Positions 1 through 4,798 of a stretch of DNA of 6,443 nucleotides are shown here, piece after piece. The first letter of the stretch is position 1. Every line of letters begins with the position of its first letter. This DNA is from Chloroflexota bacterium (lineage in GTDB: Bacteria; Chloroflexota; UBA6077). The translations under genes and the position numbers were made by a program. The notes under the pieces are model-generated. The model worked only from the letters and a program-made list of their open reading frames with translations, had not been told where the DNA came from and ran no database searches. The stretch is taken from contig JAJYKO010000335.1 in assembly GCA_021788565.1 (NCBI GenBank), positions 1 through 6,443 of the forward strand. Reading direction: 5' to 3'.

Positions 1-1
1 C

Positions 2-577
2 AAGGGGCTCGAGCTGGCGGGCCACACCCCCAGGCCGTTCGCGTCGGCGGCTGTGGGATACGCCACAGGGCCCAGGGGAGGAAGCCACCACGACGCCCGC
101 ACCACCGCTGAGAAGCTGGGCCTGACGGATCGGAAGGTCCTCGACGACAAGGCCGCTGTGGCAGCGGAGGTCAACCATTTCCTGATCATGGGCGACTCCG
201 CCCTCTACTGTCACCTTCCGGAGACTGTGTGGGGTCCCGTGGGGATCGTCGAGAACACGGTCGAGGCCCTGAATGCCGTCACCGGCTGGGATCTGGACGT
301 GAAACAGGCCACGGAAATCGCTGAGCGGCAGTGGAACATGATCCGCTGCTTCTCGGCTCGGGAGGGGTTCACGCGGGCGGACGATCTGCTGCCCCCTCGG
401 ATGATGGAGGACCCGATCCCGGAGGGGCCGATGAAGGGCGCCGTGATACCTCGGGAGACCCTGGAGCGGCTGAAGAACGACTACTACGCGTACCGCGGGT
501 GGGATCAGGAGACGGGCAACCCGTCGAAAGAGAAGCTCGCGGAGCTTGGCCTGGACTTCGCCATCGGAGATTTCTAA
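2..577 (+). CDS. Aldehyde ferredoxin oxidoreductase family protein, C-terminal part (5' end outside window)
   Basis: Partial. The frame is open from the left edge to TAA at 575-577 and gives 191 residues, whereas the family is usually about 600-700, so roughly the last third is present. A GTG at 53 is internal, because homologous residues precede it (KGLELAGHTPRPF, a form of the KGxEL..HxPR segment of AORs). Other family marks are GYATGPRGG, a cysteine in SALYCHL at 209-211 that fits the fourth [4Fe-4S] ligand, the AVTGWD segment, an RxFxxREG-like stretch (RCFSAREGFTRADDLLPPR), and the terminal YRGWDQETGNP. Family members carry a W- or Mo-bis-pterin and one [4Fe-4S] cluster and oxidise aldehydes to acids in the cytoplasm using ferredoxin or partner subunits. 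It is clearly diverged from the second AOR at 792-2708 and converges on it. The substrate is unknown, and the pterin-binding N-terminal domain cannot be checked. Confidence 0.93.
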   Translation, partial: KGLELAGHTPRPFASAAVGYATGPRGGSHHDARTTAEKLGLTDRKVLDDKAAVAAEVNHFLIMGDSALYCHLPETVWGPVGIVENTVEALNAVTGWDLDVKQATEIAERQWNMIRCFSAREGFTRADDLLPPRMMEDPIPEGPMKGAVIPRETLERLKNDYYAYRGWDQETGNPSKEKLAELGLDFAIGDF

Positions 578-592
578 AGGAAAGCGGTAACC

Positions 593-661
593 AAACCCGC
601 GGGGTCTCTGGGAATCAAGGCGCGTCAGTACAGGACCACGAGCCAAAGACCCCGCGGGTTT
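593..661. repeat. Long inverted repeat between convergent AOR genes; possible bidirectional terminator
   Basis: Arms 593-611 and 643-661 are complementary over 19 positions with one mismatch (608/646), around a 31-nt loop. The outer 15 nt of each arm (593-607 and 647-661, AGACCCCGCGGGTTT on the right) pair perfectly. It starts 16 bp after the stop of the upstream AOR and lies between two converging genes, where a bidirectional transcription stop would be useful. Neither flank has a clear T-run, so intrinsic termination is only a guess. The 15-nt arms resemble those of the palindrome at 5721-5753, which points to a dispersed repeat family instead. Confidence 0.75.
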
Positions 662-747
662 CACCTTGGCTTTGGTTTAGGGCGTCACCACGCTGACATT
701 GACGTGTACGCGCGGGGCTCGTACCCGCCCCCGGGCGGCCCCTACGT

Positions 748-764
748 TATCCTGTCTATCCTGT
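748..764. repeat. Short direct repeat, two 8-bp copies with 9-bp period
   Basis: TATCCTGT occurs at 748-755 and again at 757-764, separated by one base, in the gap between the two convergent AOR genes. Only two clean copies are visible, so this may be chance or the remnant of a longer 9-bp periodic array. The rest of the 578-791 gap, apart from the inverted repeat at 593-661, shows no supportable gene. Confidence 0.4.
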
Positions 765-791
765 TCCGGTCCTTCTCCCCGCCTCCCCGTT

Positions 792-2708
792 CTACCCCAC
801 AGGCACGCCGGCGGAGCCGAGCACGTCCGCTACCCAGGGGATGTCCAGCTCCTCCAGCCGTGCCCGGGTGGGTATGCCGGTAGCCGGGTCCCACCCCCTC
901 ATCTGGTAGAGCAGGGTTATCGCCTCCTCTAGCTGCTGCTTCGATATCGACGCACCCTTCAGCCGCCCGTCCGGCAGCGGCTCGAAGAAGCGCTCGGGCA
1001 GCCGGTCCAGGTCGCGCCGTGCCCCCTCCCGCACGTTGAAGGCATGGGTCAGGTTCGTCGTGCGCTCGCCGGCCTTCAGCAGCTCGTGGGCCCCGAAGTC
1101 CCAGCCCGTGACCGCCCGCGCCATCTCGACGAACTTCTCCAGCGGCACGGAGACCCGTGGGGCGTAGCCGAACAGGCATACTCCGGCGGAGCGCCAGAAG
1201 GTGTAAACGTCCTCCAACGGCCGGAAGAGGCGCACCTTGCGCGGACCGAGGTCGAGGCCGTCCACCGGCTCCAGTACCCCCAGCGGGGCGAGGGTCTTGA
1301 AGACGCCCGACTCCTTCAGCTGGAAGCCCGGATCGTGCGCGATTAGGAGATGGTCGGCGCCCATGTCGGCCACGGCGTAGCCGAGGCCCACACCTGGTTT
1401 TCCACGCGGCTCGTGCATCGGCAGCTCCTGCCCCTTCACCTCGACGGTGAATCGTTCGGCCCCGCGGCCGATCTTCTTCGCGGCGCGAGCGCTGCCCTCG
1501 GCGAGGAGGTTGCCGATCCCCTCACGGTGCGCGATCTTCTCCACCAGGGTCAGCACGGCTCCTGCATTGCCCCAGGTGAGGTCCAGTCCGTCCGTATCCG
1601 CTTTGGTCAGCAGCCCGTTCTCGTAGCACTCCATGGCGAAGGCGATGCTCATGCCGGCGGAGATGGTGTCCAGTCCGTACCTGTTGCACAGTTCATGGGC
1701 CCGGGCGACGGCGTGGACGTTGTCGATGCCGCAGGCGGAGCCGAATGAGCCGATGGTCTCGTACTCGGGACCGCCGTATGCGGGGTCTGCCGGATACTCG
1801 CCATCCGACTTTACGATCCGCTTGCACCGGATGGAGCAGGAGTAGCAGGAGCCCCCTTCCACGAAGATCTCCTGGCGGTAGGCATCCCAATCGAGGGACT
1901 TCGCCCCCTCGAAGGTGCCCGAGCGGAAGTTGCGTGTGGGGAACATGCCGGCGGCGTCCAGACCGCTCACCAGGCCCGGCGTGCCCTGATCGTGGAGCAC
2001 CTTCAGGGAGGGGTTAACGGGTACCTGGGCGGCGTACCACCGCGCGAGGTCGTGAACGGCCTTCGGGTCCTTGACCTCGGGACCGCCTTTGCCGCGAACG
2101 GCTATCGCTTTCAGGTTCTTGGAGCCCATCACCGCGCCCATGCCGTTGCGGCCGTTGGAGTGCTTGTTCTCATTCAGCACGCAGGCGTAGCGGACGAGGT
2201 TCTCGCCCGCGGGGCCGATCCCGGCAACCCTGGCCCGAGGTTCCCCCACCTCCTTGCGGATGGCGTCCCGGGCGTCACCGGTCGACATCCCCCACAGGGC
2301 GCGGCCGTCCCGGATCTCCACCTCACCGTCGTGGATCCAGAGGTAGACAGGGTGGTCGGCGCGCCCCTTCAGGATGACCGCGTCGTAGCCCGCGAACTTC
2401 AGCTCGGGGCCCCAGAACCCTCCTGCCTCCGACTCTCCGCAGAGGCCGGTCAGCGGCGAGCGGGCGGCGACGCTGTAGCGGGGCATGGCAGGAAGCTTGC
2501 TGCCCGTCATGACGCCCGTCGCGAAGATGAGCAGGTTGTCCGGCCCCAGGGGATCGGTTCCCGGCGCCTGCTCCTTCAGCAGATAGTAGCCGGCCAGCCC
2601 CTGGCCGCCCCAGTAGCGCCGGTAGAACAGCTCGTCCGGCTCTTCCACCGTCCAGGAGCCGGCACTCAGGTCAACCCTCAGGATCTTGCCGTTGTACCCG
2701 TTTGGCAT
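792..2708 (-). CDS. Aldehyde ferredoxin oxidoreductase (tungsten/molybdenum bis-pterin enzyme), complete
   Basis: Predicted cytoplasmic enzyme oxidising an aldehyde to the carboxylic acid. The start chosen is the ATG at 2708 (638 aa), because GGAGG lies 5 nt upstream of it; the ATG at 2720 (642 aa) has only repeat DNA in front. The N-terminal pterin-binding domain begins NGYNGKILRVDLSAG and contains GYDAVILKGRA and NENKHSNGRNGMGAVMGSKN. The [4Fe-4S] ligands are C288, C291 and C295 (SCYSCSIRC) plus C511 (AGVCLFGYA). The first three coincide with the numbering I recall for Pyrococcus furiosus AOR, which also favours this start. GGPEYETIGSFGSACG, HEPRGKPGVGLGYA and the terminal MRGWDPATGIP are further family segments. 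The length is normal and no break is visible. The ThiS/MoaD-like gene is directly upstream. AOR-family enzymes may use W or Mo and ferredoxin or extra subunits; none of this, nor the substrate, can be decided here. Confidence 0.97.
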   Translation of the reverse strand: MPNGYNGKILRVDLSAGSWTVEEPDELFYRRYWGGQGLAGYYLLKEQAPGTDPLGPDNLLIFATGVMTGSKLPAMPRYSVAARSPLTGLCGESEAGGFWGPELKFAGYDAVILKGRADHPVYLWIHDGEVEIRDGRALWGMSTGDARDAIRKEVGEPRARVAGIGPAGENLVRYACVLNENKHSNGRNGMGAVMGSKNLKAIAVRGKGGPEVKDPKAVHDLARWYAAQVPVNPSLKVLHDQGTPGLVSGLDAAGMFPTRNFRSGTFEGAKSLDWDAYRQEIFVEGGSCYSCSIRCKRIVKSDGEYPADPAYGGPEYETIGSFGSACGIDNVHAVARAHELCNRYGLDTISAGMSIAFAMECYENGLLTKADTDGLDLTWGNAGAVLTLVEKIAHREGIGNLLAEGSARAAKKIGRGAERFTVEVKGQELPMHEPRGKPGVGLGYAVADMGADHLLIAHDPGFQLKESGVFKTLAPLGVLEPVDGLDLGPRKVRLFRPLEDVYTFWRSAGVCLFGYAPRVSVPLEKFVEMARAVTGWDFGAHELLKAGERTTNLTHAFNVREGARRDLDRLPERFFEPLPDGRLKGASISKQQLEEAITLLYQMRGWDPATGIPTRARLEELDIPWVADVLGSAGVPVG

Positions 2709-2713
2709 CCTCG

Positions 2714-2718
2714 CCTCC
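2714..2718 (-). promoter_or_regulatory. Shine-Dalgarno GGAGG deciding the AOR start
   Basis: GGAGG lies 5 nt before the ATG at 2708 and overlaps the last base of the alternative ATG at 2720. No comparable purine run precedes the 2720 ATG, whose upstream DNA is the heptamer array. This supports initiation at 2708. Confidence 0.7.
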
Positions 2719-2723
2719 ATGTG

Positions 2724-2793
2724 AGCTATTAGCGATTAGCTATTAGCGATTAGCTATTAGCGATTAGCTATTAGCGATTAGCTATTAGCGATT
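2724..2793. repeat. Perfect tandem repeat, five 14-bp units (ten 7-mers)
   Basis: AGCTATTAGCGATT is repeated five times without error. Each 14-mer is two heptamers, AGCTATT and AGCGATT, differing at one base. The array ends 15 bp upstream of the preferred AOR ATG, so it occupies the leader of that gene. It is AT-rich against a GC-rich background. Identical tandem units can change copy number by slippage and so could alter the AOR leader between strains (inference). Confidence 0.97.
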
Positions 2794-2863
2794 AGCTGCC
2801 AGCTTTCAGCAAACAGAACCCAGAACTAACCACCGATCCCCGACCCCGGTCCCCTGACCCCCG
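2794..2863. repeat. Degenerate continuation of the heptamer array
   Basis: Reading on in the same 7-bp phase gives AGCTGCC, AGCTTTC, AGCAAAC, AGAACCC and AGAACTA, then ACCACCG, ATCCCCG, ACCCCGG, TCCCCTG and ACCCCCG. The first five keep AG at positions 1-2 and the last five share a C-run followed by G. Together with 2724-2793 this makes 20 heptamers, filling nearly the whole gap between the ThiS/MoaD-like gene and AOR. That the phase is real and not chance is my reading by eye. Confidence 0.6.
2838..2862 (-). other. Potential G-quadruplex in the thiS/moaD-AOR intergenic RNA
   Basis: The minus strand, which is the strand carrying the genes, has four G-runs of 5, 4, 4 and 4 with loops TCA, ACC and TC. 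This meets the usual G3+N1-7 pattern for an intramolecular quadruplex. It begins 4 nt after the stop codon of the ThiS/MoaD-like gene, so in a shared transcript it would sit between the two reading frames. The motif is seen directly; folding and effect are inference. Confidence 0.5.
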
Positions 2864-2866
2864 TCG

Positions 2867-3103
2867 TCAGCCTCCGCACAGGAGCGGGAACACCTCCACC
2901 AGGTCGCCCGGTTTGACCGAGGCATCCATCGACACCTTCTTCCCGTTCAGGTAGAGCATGGATACCACATCCAGGGGCAGCCCCAAACCCTTGAGTAGCT
3001 CGGAGACCGTGGTGGGAGCCTGAACGCTGACGAGCGCTACCTTCTCGCCCGAAGGAAGCGAGTGCTGAAGGGTGCCGTGGAGGGTGATGGTGACCGATGG
3101 CAT
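2867..3103 (-). CDS. ThiS/MoaD-like ubiquitin-fold sulfur carrier protein
   Basis: 78 aa, the normal size for the MoaD/ThiS family. The chain starts MPSVTITLHGTLQ, has the helix region TTVSELLKGLGLP, then YLNGKKV and VKPGDLVEVFPLLCGG. The C-terminal Gly-Gly is the hallmark: in the family it is adenylated by a MoeB/ThiF-type E1 and converted to a thiocarboxylate that donates sulfur. The V-x-P-G-D-x-V-x-V-F-P segment before it is typical. Its place immediately upstream of an AOR suggests it supplies dithiolene sulfur for the tungsto- or molybdopterin, and MoaD-like genes are known in AOR operons. No E1 or MoaE partner is in the window. The ribosome binding site is weak (GAAG about 5 nt before the ATG). 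A sigma70-like promoter lies about 70 bp upstream. A role in another sulfur pathway, for example thiamine, cannot be excluded. Confidence 0.9.
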   Translation of the reverse strand: MPSVTITLHGTLQHSLPSGEKVALVSVQAPTTVSELLKGLGLPLDVVSMLYLNGKKVSMDASVKPGDLVEVFPLLCGG

Positions 3104-3121
3104 TCGTTCTTCACGACGAAC

Positions 3122-3138
3122 GGGGGTAGATCACCCCC
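3122..3138 (-). other. Hairpin in the leader of the ThiS/MoaD-like gene
   Basis: GGGGGT at 3122-3127 pairs with ACCCCC at 3133-3138 around a 5-nt loop. It ends 18 bp upstream of the ATG at 3103, inside the leader of a transcript from the promoter at 3175-3203. There is no T-run, so it is not an obvious terminator. It could influence translation or RNA stability (inference). Confidence 0.5.
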
Positions 3139-3151
3139 TGCGCTGGACAGA

Positions 3152-3167
3152 GCGGGCACATACCCGC
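3152..3167 (-). other. Second small leader hairpin
   Basis: GCGGG at 3152-3156 pairs with CCCGC at 3163-3167 over a 6-nt loop. It lies just downstream of the expected transcription start of the promoter at 3175-3203, so it would form the first structure of that leader RNA. A 5-bp GC stem can arise by chance in GC-rich DNA, so the evidence is modest. Confidence 0.35.
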
Positions 3168-3174
3168 GGATGGC

Positions 3175-3203
3175 AGCATAGGACGGCCGCCGTAGTGTGT
3201 CAA
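3175..3203 (-). promoter_or_regulatory. Sigma70-like promoter for the ThiS/MoaD-like gene and AOR
   Basis: On the minus strand TTGACA (3203-3198) is a perfect -35 box. It is followed by exactly 17 bp and then TATGCT (3180-3175), which matches the -10 consensus at 4 of 6 positions including the conserved first, second and last bases. It starts 20 bp after the stop of the LarA-like gene and points at the ThiS/MoaD-like gene. The predicted start of transcription is near 3168-3171, giving a leader of about 65-70 nt. Confidence 0.6.
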
Positions 3204-3223
3204 CCACCTCGGCGAAACCCGGC

Positions 3224-4642
3224 CTACGCCATATGCAAGTGGACACCCACCTGGGTGAAGGCGTCCGGCACGGCCAGGACCGTGGGGTTCTTACCCACGT
3301 AGCGCTCCGCCCGGCGAAGGGCCTCGGCGAAGTCATGGGTGGGGATGCAGCCCATGGCTCGCGCGTACCCGGGCTCCCTGGCCCCTGGGATGAAGACGGC
3401 GCTGGCGCGCTGGTGGGTGATCGCCCCCATGGAGATCATGGAGAGGGCGTGGAAGGGGTGGTAGGCGTAGGAGAAGCGATACCGATAGACCCCCTCGGGG
3501 TCCGTGGCGAGTTCTTCCTGAAAACGCATCACCTCTCCGAAATCTGTACACTGCTGAAGGCGGGCGTACGCGGGCCGGTAGCAGCCGAACCAATCGTCGT
3601 TGAACCAGCCGTCGCAGACGGCCGGCGCGATGATCACACCGCCCTCGTTGAACACATCGTATGCCCGGGTCAGCTGGGCGCCGATGGCCTGGAGCATCAG
3701 GATGGGATTGCTCCCCATGCCGGGGCCGTAATGGAAGGAGCGGGGCAACCCGAACACCAGGACGTCGGCCTTTCGGTCCAGCTTAAGGGCCACGTTGGTG
3801 CGCCTGTCAGCCAGCTTCCAGCTCTCCTCCTGTACGGCATCGGGAGCTCCCGCGTACACCCCCAGCACCTGAGCCCTGGTCCCGGTCACGGCATCCACCA
3901 CGAAGAGCCGCTTGCCGATCCCCTTCTCGATGGCCCTTCCGATGGAGTCGAACTGCTTCCGCATCAAGCTGTGGGTGCCGGCGGGCACGAAGTCGTCCCG
4001 ATGCATGGTGGAGGGGGTGTGGTGGGAGGCGATGGAGCGCCAGCTGGTGAGCCCTGTGACGCACATCTTGTAGCCGCCGGAGTATCCCCCGTAGGGGTTC
4101 CCCTGCACGTGGCCGATCAGGATGGGCAGGTCGCACTCGGCCATCTCCCGATTGAAGGTGACCGCGTCGCCCATCTCGTCCTTCCCCAGGTCCACTACAC
4201 CCGCCGGGTCCTCGGCATCGTGCATCAGCAGCCGGTCCGGCCAGAACTGGTCGACGATCTCCCTGCCGAGGTACCAGTACAGCTCGTCCAGGGTGTTCTT
4301 CCGGTGGAGGCCCATGGCGCAGATCAGTTTGATGTCCTGGTCCCGGACGCCTGAGCTCTTCAGCTCCTCCACGATCAGCGGGATCGACACTCGACGGTGC
4401 GAGAGCGGATGGGCGCCCCCCTTCACCCTATCGGGGAAGGCGATGCGCACCTGCATGCCAGGCTTCGCCAGATCCCTGAGGGGCGGCGTCCCCAGCGGGT
4501 GAGCCAGGGCATGTCGGGTTGCCTCCACCGGATCGACCTCGGGCGGGTCCTGCCACGTCTCCCCGTAGCGGGCCACGGTGGCGTGATCAGGCAGCTCCAC
4601 GGGCATCTTCCCGTCCCCGTAATCCAGGACGAGCTGTTTCAT
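3224..4642 (-). CDS. LarA-like nickel-pincer-nucleotide racemase/epimerase family protein (DUF2088)
   Basis: 472 aa, somewhat longer than the usual 420-430 of lactate racemase. Family members isomerise 2-hydroxyacids by hydride transfer to a nickel-pincer nucleotide (NPN) bound to a lysine. Visible landmarks are an N-terminal LDYGDGKMPVELPD, the HPLGTPPLRDLAKPG segment, AMGLHR (H113, fits catalytic H108 of L. plantarum LarA), IGHV (H178, fits H174), YSGGYKMCVTG (K192, fits the NPN-attaching K184) and SHH (H207/H208, fits the nickel ligand H200). The usual D-x-T-R near residue 72 is replaced by PDRVKGG (D71), so the substrate is probably not plain lactate. A GGGAGGG ribosome binding site lies 10 nt before the ATG. 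larB, larC and larE for cofactor synthesis are absent here. The enzyme lies between a beta-hydroxyacid dehydrogenase and AOR genes, which suggests hydroxyacid catabolism. The family is certain enough; the substrate is not known. Confidence 0.88.
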   Translation of the reverse strand: MKQLVLDYGDGKMPVELPDHATVARYGETWQDPPEVDPVEATRHALAHPLGTPPLRDLAKPGMQVRIAFPDRVKGGAHPLSHRRVSIPLIVEELKSSGVRDQDIKLICAMGLHRKNTLDELYWYLGREIVDQFWPDRLLMHDAEDPAGVVDLGKDEMGDAVTFNREMAECDLPILIGHVQGNPYGGYSGGYKMCVTGLTSWRSIASHHTPSTMHRDDFVPAGTHSLMRKQFDSIGRAIEKGIGKRLFVVDAVTGTRAQVLGVYAGAPDAVQEESWKLADRRTNVALKLDRKADVLVFGLPRSFHYGPGMGSNPILMLQAIGAQLTRAYDVFNEGGVIIAPAVCDGWFNDDWFGCYRPAYARLQQCTDFGEVMRFQEELATDPEGVYRYRFSYAYHPFHALSMISMGAITHQRASAVFIPGAREPGYARAMGCIPTHDFAEALRRAERYVGKNPTVLAVPDAFTQVGVHLHMA

Positions 4643-4652
4643 GATTTGCTAT

Positions 4653-4659
4653 CCCTCCC
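4653..4659 (-). promoter_or_regulatory. Ribosome binding site of the LarA-like gene
   Basis: GGGAGGG on the minus strand lies 10 nt upstream of the ATG at 4642. It is the only strong purine run in the leader and supports that start. Confidence 0.65.
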
Positions 4660-4695
4660 GACGCAAACACTCGACAATCTGGATAGTCTCGGTCT

Positions 4696-4750
4696 CGTAG
4701 GAGCCGGCTCCTGCCGGCGACGGGATCGCGAGCAGGAGCTCGCTCCTACG
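4696..4750. repeat. Inverted pair of REP-like palindromic elements (BIME/REPIN-type)
   Basis: Two 24-nt elements face each other: 4697-4720 on plus and 4726-4749 on minus, with a 5-bp spacer. Both start GTAGGAGC and end GCGA. Each folds on its own: GCCGGC/GCCGGC (4703-4708 with 4713-4718, loop TCCT) and GCGAGC/GCTCGC (4728-4733 with 4738-4743, loop AGGA). Differences between the stems are compensated on both sides. The outer ends CGTAGGAGC and GCTCCTACG also pair across 55 bp. The GTAGGAGC head resembles REP sequences known from pseudomonads and other bacteria that are mobilised by RAYT transposases. It lies in the 156-bp gap between the dehydrogenase and LarA-like genes, where it may stabilise or attenuate the mRNA. 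Confidence 0.85.
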
Positions 4751-4798
4751 TGCCGCGTGCGCCGCTTTTATCTGGACGGTTGCTTTCTGGGTATCCCC

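Noticed and set aside
53..577. Independent 174-aa gene starting at the GTG at 53
   Set aside because: The same frame continues upstream to the window edge with AOR-like residues and there is no ribosome binding site before the GTG; it is the tail of a longer gene.
725..738. CCGCCC/GGGCGG hairpin as a terminator between the AOR genes
   Set aside because: The loop is only 2 nt, no T-run follows on either strand, and such a stem is easily found by chance in GC-rich DNA.
578..791. Small genes in the gap between the AORs
   Set aside because: The open frames here run out of the first AOR in the wrong frame or are antisense extensions of the second, and lack start signals and motifs.
1992..2732. 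Plus-strand open frame of 246 codons antisense to the N-terminal part of AOR
   Set aside because: It shadows a convincing AOR and has no protein-like motif of its own.
2724..2793. CRISPR array
   Set aside because: The units are direct 14-mers with no spacers between them, and no cas genes are in the window.
2724..2815. AOR promoter inside the heptamer array (TTGCTG followed by TAAT-containing repeat units, minus strand)
   Set aside because: The -35 match is poor and TAAT-like boxes recur every 7-14 bp by repetition alone, so no single site can be supported.
3104..3174. Molybdenum-cofactor riboswitch ahead of the ThiS/MoaD-like gene
   Set aside because: The leader is only about 65-70 nt with two simple hairpins, too small and simple for the known Moco element.
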